Below, piece by piece: positions 42,240-53,171 of a DNA stretch of 64,000 nt; the first letter of the stretch is position 1, and each line of letters opens with the position of its first letter. The notes beneath the pieces were generated by a model. That model made no database searches and was not told where the DNA came from. It saw only the letters and a program-made list of their open reading frames with translations. The position numbers were made by a program, and so were the translations under genes. Source of the stretch: Geosiphon pyriformis (lineage: Eukaryota > Glomeromycota > Glomeromycetes > Archaeosporales > Geosiphonaceae); assembly GCA_016748015.1 (NCBI GenBank), contig JAAOMT010000570.1:403253-467252 (forward strand), written 5' to 3'.

Positions 42240-43287
42240 GACCACAAATAGAGCTAAGAGTAAAAAAGTTGCAAACATTGCTTTTTCTATAGTAACTAAT
42301 AAAGTTTTAACACAAGAAGGTCTCTCTGTTATTGAAGCAACTAGACAAAACATTCTGGCAACATTTTTTTAAAAAAATATTAGTGATAAGCTGCCTTTAG
42401 CAGCTTTTGGTTCATTTTCTTCTCTTTTGGCTGGAAGTTCTTCTTCAGTCAAAGTTCCTTCAAAAAAGCACACTCAGGTTAGTCTCAGTGTTGTCTCTAC
42501 CACTTTAAAAAGCCCAAAAATTTTTAATAACAGACCAGTCAACAAGTTGGTCTTTCCTGCTCTCATCACTCCCACTACTATTTCTACTACTACTGCTTCA
42601 CAAATGGCCACAAAAGTGAAAAATTCCAAAAAACAGCAGCAGACAGTCACAACTGCTATGGTCACACTGAATCTCTGTGGTTCCAGATGAGATCTTTAGT
42701 AAGATCTCCACAGCAGCAGCCAGTTCTCTTCCTGATATAGATGGCAACAGCAGCAAAACATCTCCCAAGATGGGCCAAGATCAACCACTGGCTGTATTGC
42801 CAGATGTGGTACTCTCTGACAGATCATCACCAATCTTAGTAGCAAAACAGCCCATCAATTCAGATGATCTCAAAGATTAGGCTAATCAGATGGAAATAGA
42901 ATCAACTGTTCCTCCCCCAGTTTCTGGTGCTGCTAATAGTGGTGCTTGAGAAAATGTAAATGGTCATCAGAGATTCTCTGGTTGGGTGGCCTCCAATCTA
43001 GTACTTGATATTACATTTAAGATCAAAATGGCTCTGCTTGGTTCTTTGTTTCAGTTGCTGTCTGGTTGTATTGGGCTTAAGTCAGTTTCACAAGATGCTG
43101 TTAAGTTGTTTTGTGTGAAATTTGCATCTCAGGAGAGTCTAAATGGTGCCACCAAAGTGGCCATCAGTGATGAGATTTTTTTGACCACTCTTAAGATTGC
43201 ACAGTCTTCTGGTGTGGTCTCTGTTTTTTCCTCTTCCTTGTTAGTTGTACTGCATAATATATCTTTGGGTACCTCTTTTGATGATAT
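42240..43287 (+). pseudogene. LINE ORF1, N-terminal part (plus-strand copy)
   Basis: Starts ATGACCACAAATAGAGC (42238/42239) and runs with stops near 42370, 42688 and others. Low-complexity Ser/Thr/Pro-rich N-terminus (RAKSKKVANIAF, KVPSKKHTQVSLS, NNRPVNKLVFPALI), then DEIFSKISTAAASSLPD, LAVLPDVVLSDRSSP and the beginning of a folded region WVASNLVLDITFKIKMAL and LFCVKFASQESL. The frame ends at GTSFDDI where the family A element inserted, and resumes KTALGIFG at 50991. Confidence 0.75.
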
Positions 43288-43955
43288 TGTTATGAGTTGG
43301 AGTAACAAGCTAACAGATAGCAAGGAAGAACAAGATTGTAGGGTAATGAAAGAAATCAAAAAGAATTCAACTTTAAAGAGTGAATTGAATAAGTATGGAT
43401 TTAATGTGTGAGATCAGTCTTATAAAATATCTCAGTTACTATACTTTTCAAAAGATAACCAAAGAATTTGAAAATAGAGGAATAGTTCATACTGTTAACA
43501 AATGATCATGCCTGGTATAATTCTATGTCTCACATCAGCACTTTTAGAATTCAATATCAGGTATTAGATGTACTCTTCAGTTACATTTTATTCAATAATC
43601 TTCAAATGCTGCAATTACATGTTTCAAAAAAAGGGTAAAGAATAACTAACAAGTAATTTTTTATCTTTAAGATGTTCAGATACTTGAAAATAGAGAAAGG
43701 AAATTTAGTGATAAGAGAGAGATTGAGATGAAAGTTGTTATTTTATTTATTTAATTTCCTTAATTTCTTCATGCTTTTCTATAGCTAAAAGATTTATTGC
43801 TTATATAGCTGTCAAAAGTAATTAATAATCAGGTCAATAACTAAGTCAATGATCAGGTCAATAATCACTTACTAAAAATAAAGTGGCTAATTTATATGAC
43901 ATCAGTGGCTAATACATGTAATAATTAATAAGAAGTATAAGTTTTAACCATAATA
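43288..43955 (-). repeat. Family A 3' LTR of the minus-strand element
   Basis: Plus-strand ends TGTTATGAGTTGG and TTTTAACCATAATA (TAACA mutated to TAATA). The array has about four 12-bp units (43820-43868). 84 bp shorter than its partner, equal to seven units. Confidence 0.92.
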
Positions 43956-44677
43956 TCATCCTCTCCAAAGAGATTGAGCTCCAGCAAAATTAAGCTATTC
44001 ATGGTGTAATCTATTGGAAGGGTTTTATCTAACTCAAAGCTAACTAGTTTGTTAAAGTCTTTTGTGGATAAGGTATATAATACTTGAAACAAAATGAGTT
44101 TTGTATCCAAGAAACCAAATCTTTGTATTGGAGTTTTGGCTCTTTTAGCAATAATTAAAACTCTTGGGACATCTAACCATATAATGTCCAAAATTTCTGC
44201 CTGTATCTCTAAAGTTGTTTTCTTCATGAGTTTCATATTCTCTATGATTTCACCAAGACAACCATAGAGTTTTAATTGTCTTCCATATGACAAGTTTTTG
44301 TCTATGGGTAAGATTTCTTGAAGTGTTTTTCTAATTGTGCTGGAAGGTAGAAGTATAGCTGCTGTTATACTTTTCAACAGATATTTATCTATTTTACTAC
44401 CAATTCTTTCTTTTTTGATAGTAGTTTTCTTTGGTCTAATAACAGTATGTGTTCTGCTGTTATCAGTTATAGTGGTTTGTTTTCCAATGGTCAGAGTAGT
44501 ATTTGGATAGTTTTTAATCCAATACTCATGGAGAGTATAGAAGGCATTTTGAATGTTTTGATTCAGAAAATAATTGTTCATGTTGATTGAAGATACCTCT
44601 GTTTTGGGAATGGTGCATTTATTTATACTTGATTTTTGCTGATTATTTGAGTCGGTATTACCACAACAGGCAGCCAA
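43925..44677 (-). CDS. Family A ORF3 of unknown function, open
   Basis: Minus strand, 250 codons open from a TTG; the first ATG within the conserved SINMNNYFLNQNIQNAFY segment is the likely start. No stop or shift, in contrast to the heavily damaged pol of the same element. Same protein as 37214-37966 and the fragment at 2-370. The last 30 bases are within the LTR. Confidence 0.72.
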   Translation of the reverse strand: MAACCGNTDSNNQQKSSINKCTIPKTEVSSINMNNYFLNQNIQNAFYTLHEYWIKNYPNTTLTIGKQTTITDNSRTHTVIRPKKTTIKKERIGSKIDKYLLKSITAAILLPSSTIRKTLQEILPIDKNLSYGRQLKLYGCLGEIIENMKLMKKTTLEIQAEILDIIWLDVPRVLIIAKRAKTPIQRFGFLDTKLILFQVLYTLSTKDFNKLVSFELDKTLPIDYTMNSLILLELNLFGEDDIMVKTYTSY

Positions 44678-44689
44678 TCAGGTCATTTA

Positions 44690-45900
44690 TGATATTTTTT
44701 GAGTTGTGTACCATAAACAGGACAATCATTGAAGATTGTTCCAGATTGATTTTAAAGAATATAAAAACCATTGTTCAAGACTTTGTTGACTATAAAGAGT
44801 CTTTTCCATTGGCTAGAAAATTTATCACCATAAACATTGTTTCTGTGTTTTATAGATTTTTTTTTTTAAGCTTTTCTTAGAACTGTTTTATTTTTTCAAA
44901 AGCAATTATTTGTGTTTCTATCAAGGAGTCAAGAATGGTACCAAGTCTTCTTTGCAAAATGTCTTTGTAATTTCCTATTGTGATCTCTTCAAAGGGTATT
45001 TGTTTCAATGTCAGTTTCTATTGGTAGTGTTGTCATGTATCCATAGAGCAGATAAAAAAGTTTATAACTTATTATGTTATGATTTACAGTTCAATAAACA
45101 AACAAAGCTGAAGGCAGTATTTTGTCTTATAAGTTTGTTTCTTTATTGGTTTTGGCTAAGGTTTCACATAATGTTTTATTAAAACGTTCTACTAGGCCAT
45201 TTGTTTGGGGGTTATAAGGAGAGGAAAGTTTATGACATATTCCCATTTTTCTACAAAATTCTTTAACCAGTGTACTAAGAAAAGCTCTTCTTCTATCAGA
45301 TAAAAGTTCTTTGGGGCAGTCATGATAGCAAATGATATCTTTATAAATGAAATTGGCTATTGAGACTGCTGTTTGGTCTGAAATGGCTCTTGCTTCTACC
45401 CACTTTGTAAGATAGTCAGTAGCTGTAATAATATATCTGTTGTCATTAGGAGTAATTGTTAAAGATTCAACAACATCTATACCAATTCTGTTAAAGGATT
45501 GACCAACAGAGATTGGATAGATATCTTCTTTGTGATTGGGTTTTCTTCTTCTTTGACAAATGTCATAGATTTTAATATATTCAGCAATATCTTTTCTTAT
45601 AGTAGGCCAATAATAATGAGCTAAAGTTTTCTGAATTGTTTTTGTTTTTCCAAAGTGTCTAGCTAATGGGTCAGTGTGCATGTTGTATATTATAATTTCT
45701 TTTTCTTCAAATTTGATGACTCTCTGGAAGTGATCAGGATCTTTTCTGTTTCTTTTGTATAATTGATTCTGGTGGATCAAATAAAAATTTGATTGTTTGC
45801 ACAAATGTTTTTTTTTGCTGTCGAGTGTATTCAGGTGGGTATTGTCCTTTATTCAAAAATTCCATTAAAGCAGAGTAGTTGTCCAAGTCCATTATCATGT
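44690..45900 (-). pseudogene. Family A integrase of the minus-strand element
   Basis: Open part 45127-45804: zinc region MHTDPLARHF with YDICQRR (first Cys of C-x2-C changed to Tyr), IGIDVVESL, LLSDRRRAF and NGLVERFNKTL. N-terminal MIMDLDNYSALMEFL near 45895 with the conserved start, a shift near 45810, and a decayed C-terminal part to 44690. Gly to Glu and Gly to Arg changes near the catalytic Asp residues fit G to A decay. Confidence 0.85.
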
Positions 45901-45959
45901 TTGTTTGTGAAGGAGTTACTAATAATTAAGTTGGTTTGGTTTAAGAGGTTGTACTGTCA

Positions 45960-47195
45960 CTGAATGATAAGTCTAGATAGAGCATCAGTGTTTTGATGAT
46001 TTGCTTCTTTGTAATGTTGAATATCATAGTCAAATTCATCTAATTAGAGTATCCAGCAAGTTATTTGTTTGTGTTCCAGCTTCTTTTTATTGTGCAGCCA
46101 AACCAAGGCTTGATGATCTGTTACCACTAAGAATTTTGCACCAAGAAGATATTGATCCCAATAACTAGTAGCCCAAACTACTACTAAGCATTCTTGTTCA
46201 GTAACTGAATAGTTCTTTTCTGCTGATGTAAGGGATCTACTGGCATATGCTATGGCATGTTCTCTGCTATTTTCATCTTTCTGTAAAAGGACAGCACCAA
46301 GTTCATAACCAGATATATCAGTGTAGAGGATAAAAAGTTGGTCCAGATTAGGTTGTTTGAGAATTGGTTCAGTAACAAGTTTTTCCTTTAGAAATTCAAA
46401 AGCTTTTTGTTGATGAATGCCCCAATGATAATTGACATTTTTTCTGAGTAGCTGGTTGAGAGGAAAGGCAATTTTGAAAAAATCCTTGATAAATTTGCGA
46501 TAGTGAGAGACCAAACCAAAGAAAAAGCATAGTTTAGAAACATTCATTGGTTGTCTAATGTTATAGACTTTTTCAACTTTAGCTAAGTCAGGGAAGATTC
46601 CATCTTTTATAATAAGATGACTAAAGAACTGGGTAGATAGTCATCCAAAAAAAGATTTGATTGGGTTGATATTAAGGCCAGCATTTCTGAGCAGGCTAAA
46701 AACCTTCTGTAAATGTTCAAGGTGTTCATCCCAGGTTTTTGAATATACTATTATGTCGTCCAAGTAAACCAGAACAAAGTTTTTTTTTACTGATTCAAAC
46801 ACTTTATCCATTAGGCATTGAAAGGTGAGAGGAGTATTGATGAGACCAAAAGACATGACTGTGAATTCATAGATGCCATATATGGTAATAAAGGCAGTTT
46901 TCTTTCTGCTTTCTGGATCCATCTCTACTTGTCAGAATTCAGCAGTTAAATCAATGGTTGAGAAAAAAGCAGCACCATTAAATTTATTTAGCATTGCATC
47001 AATTTTGGGGAGTGGATATATGTCTCTTATAGTAATGGCATTTAGTTGGCAGTAGTCAACACAGAAGCATAGGGTTCCATCTTTCTTGAATATTACTACA
47101 ACTGAGAAAGCCTATTTACTCTTGGTTTTTTGTATGAATCCAAGATCTTTCATCTAAGTTATCTCTTTCTTAATAAACTTATCATTGTGTCGATT
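45960..47195 (-). pseudogene. Family A reverse transcriptase and RNase H of the minus-strand element
   Basis: RNase H in 46044-46547 (LYTDISGYELGAVLLQ, YASRSLTSAEKNYSVTEQE, VVTDHQALVWLHNKK); RT in 46641-47130 (FSTIDLTAEF, MSFGLINTPLTFQCLMD, LVYLDDIIVYS). A TGA replaces Trp in F-W-Q near 46935, and a few other stops and shifts occur. CAG TGA CAG follows the RNase H end, as in the best copy, then TATTAGTAA. Confidence 0.88.
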
Positions 47196-47198
47196 AGA

Positions 47199-48545
47199 TT
47201 AATAAGGCTTTAAATGGATGGGATGTGTTTCTTTTATGGTGATGGTATGTTGTATTACATGGGTTTGTCCAGGGGTGTTACTTTCTTTTGAAATAACTGG
47301 GCTATTTCTAGCCAACAGATTTTCAATGTCTATTTTTTTTTCTTTAGGAGAAGGTTCTCTTTGTTTTACAACTAGTAATTGGATTTCAGGTGGTTCATTC
47401 TCAAAAGACTTTTGTACTTCTTTAAGTTTTTCTCGAGGTATCAAGCTAATTGGTTCCCAATCTTTGTAATAAATTAGGCAGGATTTGCATTCATTACTTG
47501 GTGAATACAAAGGTTTATTACACCAGCACCATGTACAAGAGTCATGCCACTAATAACTGTATTTTGCTTTCTTGCTAGGTTTTCTGTCAAAAGTTCTTTT
47601 GAGGATATCATAGTAAGGCCAGCAGATCAGCTTGCCATTTATCATGATTCCTTTTTTGTTAGCTTTAACATTATCCAATGGTTTGCCATTGCTGGTAAAG
47701 ATAGTATAAGCAAGTTTAGCAGTTTCTTCTGGTTCTTTTTGATCTTTATTATTGCTTTCATCATCATCTGATTCATCTGATTGTTCTTTTTCTTGGTTCT
47801 GTTTGGTTGCTGGAAAAGTTGTCCAATGATGGCATTTAACTACAATGGGTTTTTTACCACATTTGATGGTTAGCTTGCAAAGTTCATAGTCAAGTAGTGT
47901 TTTGGTTTTCTTAAGCCATTCATTACCAACAATGATGGTGTACTCTTTTGCTTCAGATACTTCCATATCTGTTTCAATGCTGATACTATTGATGCAGACA
48001 GGAATAGCTTTGGCTATGCTCAGGCCTTTCTTCTTGTCACCATGTACATTGGTTATTGGTCTTGTGGAAAGCTCATCTATTTTTTTGCCAATTGCTTCAA
48101 GAAAATGTTTGGCAATTACACTAACAAATGATCCACTGTTTAGGATCAGATCAATGAAATAACCAGCCACTTGGGCTTTACAAATCAGAGGGGTGACATT
48201 GCTGTTATCAGCAATTCCAGCTTGGCGAGAGTGTTTGTTGGTCTTTGGTGTCTTTTTCTTTAGTATCAATAATTTGTGAAAATCTTTTCTGTGAATGAGT
48301 CATTAGTTGGCCAAATGTAATATGTGCTGAGGTTTTCATAAGATCTTTAACAACAGAATAGGTCCAGATTTTTGTATAATTTTTGGGGGTTTCAACTTTG
48401 GAGGATTTTTAAAAATCTTAGCTTTTGGTGGCTTATTGTTATTAGCAGATGATTTGGATGTTTTGTTTGGGTCCAAGACAAAATCAACTTTGGCTTTCTT
48501 CTTCTTTCTGGTTGATTCAGAAGTGTTGATTGCTAGTTCATCCAT
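47199..48545 (-). pseudogene. Family A protease and Cys motif of the minus-strand element
   Basis: 47199-47510 carries CKSCLIYYKDWEPI and the acidic linker. 47550-48269 holds FIDLILNSGSFVSVIAKHF (D-S-G changed to N-S-G), IVGNEWLKKTKTLLDY and CHHWTTFP. 48336-48545 holds the Lys-rich STRKKKKAKVDFV segment. Inactive by the active-site change. Confidence 0.82.
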
Positions 48546-48631
48546 ATCATGATCATCATCAGTTAAATTAAAAGTGAAAAAGGGGTTTTCTTCTGGTTGG
48601 CTTGTACTCTCACCCTTTAGAGGTGTACCTA

Positions 48632-50182
48632 CTAGTTTAAAGGCTAATAAACAGTGGCTTCAACTAGGGGATCCTCTCCAAAGAAATTGATGTTGGCATG
48701 ATCTGGTCTTTGGTTGGGAATATTATTGTTGGTGGTTCTATTGTTTTGATTGTCATTGTTTCTAGGAGCTGGAGGGGACAATAGAGAATTGTTGTAGTCT
48801 CTTGAGAAGTGTCCAGTTAGTCCACAGCAATAGCACACAAGTGGGCCACAATTTTGCTGTCTTTGATATAGTGGTTGTTGAGACTAATTGAAGCAGGGTT
48901 CAAATCTGGGTCTTTGGGATTGTTGATTCTCTCTAACTGCTTGGGCCAAAGATTCTAATAGCTAGGCAAGATTTGCTGTAAGTTTATCTATTAAATTTTC
49001 ATTTGGATTTTGAGTTTGGGCAGCAAAAGAGGTAGCAGCCATTTGTGAAGCAGGAACCATAATAGTAGCAGAAGCAAAAACTGGTAATATAGATCCCAAG
49101 TGCATCCTTTGGTTGTCTTTAATTTATTGGGCAAGTTCAATGGCCATGTCCATTTTTGGGTTGTCTTTTAAAGCCAAGAGAGACCAAAGAGCATATGATA
49201 GATCAGTTCTTAATCTTTTTGTGAAAGAATGGATCTTTTGCTCTTCTGTTCAGTTTCTCCCAAAATCTACTTGTTTGATTAGCTTTCTGATAGCTTTGGC
49301 ATATTCAGTCATTATTTTTTCAGGGCCTTGGGTTCTTCTTTCTAGTTCCATGCACCATTTGAATATTAATATTGGGGTTCTGAATTTTGTTTTAAACTGG
49401 GTAGTAAAAGAGGTGTTGTCTTTTCCAGCATTTGCTGGTGCCCATCTAATGATTCTTTGTTGAGCATTGGCATTGGTTTCTTGTAAGAACCAAGTAGCAA
49501 GAGAGCCTTGGAGGTAGCCACCAATGATTTGGAACTTGTATTTGTTATCATATTGGTTTGCTGTGGCAGCTCTCTTAAAATCATCCAGCCATTCAATTTG
49601 ATCTTGGGCATCACCTCTGAATAATAGTAATAGAGTGTTGTTTCTTTGCTCTAAAGTAATCTGTATACCTTGGAGGGCGATTAGAATGTTTTGTTGTAGA
49701 GGGTTTTAAGCCATTGGTTCAGGTGTAACTGTTTGTGTAGAGTGTTCTGATTCACTTGAAAAGAGATCAAAAACAAGAGCAGTTTGATAGCTTTCTTCTT
49801 TTGTTTCAAGAGAAGTTTCAGTTGATTGATAGGCAGCAATCCAAATGTGGATTTGATGATTCAGATATTCAAAATCAGGGGGCTGTTGTTCAAAGATTGT
49901 TGAGTATAAAAGTTGATTAATGCTGTTGTTTCTTTCTTCAAAATTGTCTTCAAAATAAGCTTGGTCAAAGTAATAAGTTATATAAGCTGTGTTGGTTTCA
50001 GCTGAATGCTTATTCAGGAACCAGTTCTAAAAGTTTTGGAATTGTCTGCTAGATTGTTTTTCAATGGGAAAGCAAATCAAACAGGAGAACAAAGGTTTGA
50101 GTTCAATAAAGTCTAGATCGTTTTTGTTGTGTGCTTCAAAGTGTTTTTCTGATTGTTGTGACAGATATGAATAATCACCCAT
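48632..50182 (-). pseudogene. gag: Family A Gag of the minus-strand element
   Basis: ATG at 50182 (MGDYSYLSQQSEKHF); same order as the intact Gag. Stops at Trp and Gln codons (TAG, TAA, TGA). The knuckle reads CYCCGLTGHFSRDY, its last Cys lost by G to A. It ends in CCTTTAAACTAGTAG, keeping the TTTAAAC slippery heptamer, and downstream GTAC/GTAC can form the frameshift hairpin. Confidence 0.85.
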
Positions 50183-50234
50183 ACAATAGAAAACAAAGTG
50201 GATTTTGACAATCTCACAGAGAGCACCACTTTTA

Positions 50235-50986
50235 TGTTACGGATTGGAGTAACAAGCTAATGGATAGCAAGGAAGAACAAGATTGTAGGGTGATGAAAGG
50301 AATCAAAGGGAATTCAACTTTAAAGAGTGAATTAAATAAGTATGAATTTAATGTGTGAGATCAGTCTCATAAAATATCTTAGTTGCTATACTTTTCAAAG
50401 AATAACTGGGGAATCTGAAGGTAGAGGGATAGTTTATACTGTTAACAAATGATCATGCCTGGTATAATTCTATGCCTTATATCAGTGCTCTTAGAATTCA
50501 ATATCAGGTATCAGATGTACTTTTCAGTCACATTTTATTCAATAATTTTCAAATACTGCAATTACACATTTCAGGAAAAGGGTAAAAAATAACTAACAAG
50601 TGATTTTTTATCTTTAAGATGTTCAGATACTTGAAAGTAGAAAAAAGAAATTTAATGATAAGAGAGAGATTGAGATGAAAGTTGTTATTTTATTTATTTG
50701 ATTTCCTTGATTTCTTCATGCTTTTCTATAACTAAGAGCTTCATCACTTATATAGCTGTCAAAAGTGGTCAATAATTAGATCAATGACTAGATCAATGAT
50801 CAGGTCAATGATCAGGTCAATAATCATGTTATTGATTAGGTCAATGATCAGGTCAATAATTAGGTCAATGGTCAGGTCATTGATCAGGTCAATAATCACT
50901 TACTAAAAATAGAGTGGCTAATTTATGTAACATTAGTGGCTAATACATGTAATAATTAATAAGAAGTATAAGTTTCAACCATAACA
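50235..50986 (-). repeat. Family A 5' LTR of the minus-strand element
   Basis: Plus-strand ends TGTTACGGATTGG and TTTCAACCATAACA, 752 bp. Long 12-bp array at about 50768-50896 (about eleven units). The primer site lies at about 50212-50228. Confidence 0.93.
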
Positions 50987-52205
50987 ATATCAAAACTGCT
51001 CTTGGCATTTTTGGTGTTGTTACTTCTGTTAAGTTGAAGCCTGCTGGCTTATGGCAATATGCTGTGGTTAATTTTAAGAACATTTTTTCTGCTGCTGCTG
51101 CTCTCTCTAACTGGTCTGTATTGGTCAGAAAAAATAGTGTTAGGATTTTTCTTATCACCAACCAAAAGGAAATTATCTTCTCAAGAAATACATTCAAAGC
51201 TAAGTTGGTTAATCTTCTATTTGGCTGTATTGCTTTTGAGATAAGTGATTTGGTCTTTCAAGTTGGTGGCCATACATGTTTCATTCCTCGCTTCCCTGAA
51301 TCTTATTATTGTTAACACTTTGCTGTGGTTACCTTTGATTCTTTGAAATCTCTGAATGTTGCTGTGTCAAAAACTGGTATCTTGTATGGTTGTCACATCT
51401 GGTGGAAAACTTTTGGGTGTTGTCACTGCTACAGGTGTTAAGACTTGAATTATTTAGCTGTAAACTGTAAGAAGTTGCCTCCTCCTCCACCTAAACTTCT
51501 TTCCAACACCTTTGGTGGCCCCAAAAATTTCAAACCTTCATTTGTTGGATCTAAATCTTATGCTAAGACTGCTGTTTTTGTGGTTCCTCTTAGTGCTGCT
51601 ACTGCTAATATGGACTTGGATCTTGGTGGTCCTCCCAAAACTGTGACACCCATGTGCCTGCTGTCTCTTCTGTTTCCAATTCTGCTGTTGAATCTAAATT
51701 GGCTTCTTTTGAATTCTACCTTAGTGAACTATCTGTGTTGATAAAATCCTTAGTTAAATCTGTCGGTGCTCTGGTTGCATTGGTTATCAAATTGCTGTCT
51801 ACTCCATCTGCTGTAGATGTGTCAGTTAAAGAATGTGTGGATAAATTGGCTAAGCAAAACAAAAACTTGGCTGCTGTTGCCATTATAATACAGAAAAGAA
51901 TGACATGTCTTGAGAAAATATGTGAATGGACCTGCTTGGAGGATGAATCAGATGGTGATGACATGGTTGATAATGTTGATGATAATGATGATGAAATTAA
52001 AGACTTTTCAGTTTATGATAATACCTTTGATGTTATAATACATCTATGAGAAGATCAGCCTTTCAGAATCAAATTCAGTCCTAATCAGACTGCTAAGTGG
52101 ATGAGTGGTATGGTTAAGAATAGTCATGAACTTGTTAGTATTATGGGTAAGATGTATGAATTAGATATGTTTGATATATTAGATAGCAAAGATAGTACTA
52201 GCATG
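50987..52205 (+). pseudogene. LINE ORF1, C-terminal part (plus-strand copy)
   Basis: It continues the frame broken at 43287: KTALGIFGVVTSVKLKPAG, WQYAVVNFKN, NWSVLVRKNSVRIFL (end of a first RRM-like unit), KLVNLLFGCIAFEISD and TCFIPRFPESYYC (second unit), then a damaged zinc knuckle (CCHCYRC), PPPPPK, KSYAKTAVFVVP, a coiled-coil segment LASFEFYLSELSVLIKSLV and an acidic tail (DDNDDEIKDFSVYD). The stop at about 52207 (AGCATGTAG) is shared with homologues. Several stops and shifts. ORF1 of LINEs binds RNA and chaperones it. Confidence 0.75.
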
Positions 52206-52335
52206 TAGTTAGGACTTTCCACTTGTAGTTAGCTACATCTTGTAATTTTTGTATTATTGGGTAAACTGGCTTTGTGAAATTACCATATTACTGTGACTTA
52301 ACTAATAAATGACCAGCATGGCTACACATTAACAT

Positions 52336-52353
52336 AAAAAAAAAAAAAAAAAA
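52336..52353 (+). repeat. LINE poly(A) tail
   Basis: Eighteen A residues directly before the right target duplication (52355-52369); marks the 3' end of the plus-strand LINE. Confidence 0.9.
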
Positions 52354-52354
52354 T

Positions 52355-52991
52355 GGGTACCAATCATTAAATAAATTCTGACTGCATTCTTCTTAATCAT
52401 AGTTGACCATTGGTTCACAGCTCTGGTTGCCTCTTCTTGGTTGTTGTATTCAATTACTACTAATTGCCATTTTTCAGCCACTTTGATTTGAACATTTTTA
52501 ATCTTACCAAATTCTTTCATGGTAGCTTTTACTTCTCTGTCTGAAATGCCTAAAGAGATATCTCTCACTAGGACTTTTTTTTAACTAGCCACCTAATTGG
52601 TAATGCCATTAGTAGCTATCAAAAAGGATTTAATTTTTTTTCCTGCCAGGATTTTTCTGGCTTGATCTCTCCCTGCTACTTAGAAAAAATCCATTCAGAT
52701 TTTCTGGTTTCTCACCATCATAGCTCTTAAGAGGTAGCTAACATCTTCCAAAAGGTTGTAAATCCATCCTACTTTTTTTCCTATTACCTTTTCTGGTATA
52801 TCCAATACCTATACAAAGAGCACATGTTTTTTGGTTCCATGTATTACAGTCTTCCATTTTTTCTCATGGTTTGGTTTTATAAGCATGAGTTTTTTGTTAA
52901 GTGTTTTGCTGCTATATTGCTCTGAATCTGGACTTCTCATTCTGCTTAACATGCCCAATTTAAAGTCTTCCATGTTTTCTGCATTGTCATC
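52355..52991 (-). pseudogene. LINE ORF1-like protein, N-terminal/middle part (minus-strand copy)
   Basis: Minus strand: EDFKLGMLSRMRSPDSEQY, KKWKTVIHGTKKHVLFV, then after stops an RRM-like unit VLVRDISLGISDREVKATM, FGKIKNVQIKVAEKWQLVV, AVNQWSTMIKKNAVRIYL. It aligns with the corresponding segment of the plus-strand ORF1 at 50990-51150. The 3' continuation is at 42204-41287. Its 5' side is overrun by the poly(A) end of another LINE at 52992. Confidence 0.7.
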
Positions 52992-53171
52992 TTTTTTTTT
53001 TGTTAATATGTAGCCATACTGGTTTTTTATTAATTTAGCCACACTCAAAAAGCATAACTTTTTTATAAAGCCAACTCACCCAATAAACTAAATTACAAGA
53101 TATGGCTAACCACTAAGCAGTTATGTCCAACTACATGCTAGTATAACCAAAAAATTTATAAGGTATCCCAC
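52992..53171 (-). mobile_element. 3' tail of a LINE with poly(A), continued at 63034
   Basis: Ten T residues at 52992-53001 are the poly(A) end on the minus strand. The tail reads TACTAGCATGTAGTTGG, CTTGTAATTTAG, TTATTGGGTGAGTTGGC and TGGCTACATATTAAC, matching the tail of the plus-strand ORF1-only LINE at 52197-52335. The same LINE continues beyond the family D insertion at 63034-64000. Confidence 0.78.

Larger units (their letters stand above)
43288..50986 (-). mobile_element. Family A Ty3/gypsy-type element, full length, decayed
   Basis: LTRs 43288-43955 (3') and 50235-50986 (5'), with perfect ATAT on both sides (43284-43287 and 50987-50990). Removing it and one ATAT restores the LINE ORF1 frame (D-D-I-K), which proves the insertion. 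Minus-strand order: Gag, slippery site, protease, Cys motif, RT, RNase H, integrase, ORF3. Confidence 0.95.
42205..52354 (+). mobile_element. ORF1-only LINE (about 2.45 kb without the nested element)
   Basis: Two pieces, 42205-43287 and 50987-52354, separated by a family A element. It contains one ORF1-like reading frame, a short 3' tail and poly(A) 52336-52353, bounded by a 15-bp target duplication. There is no endonuclease or reverse transcriptase frame. The 3' tail (from ACTAGCATGTAG to TTAACATAAAA) is shared with the RNase H-bearing LINE whose end is at 52992-53171. This suggests a non-autonomous element using the machinery of a relative. Confidence 0.75.
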
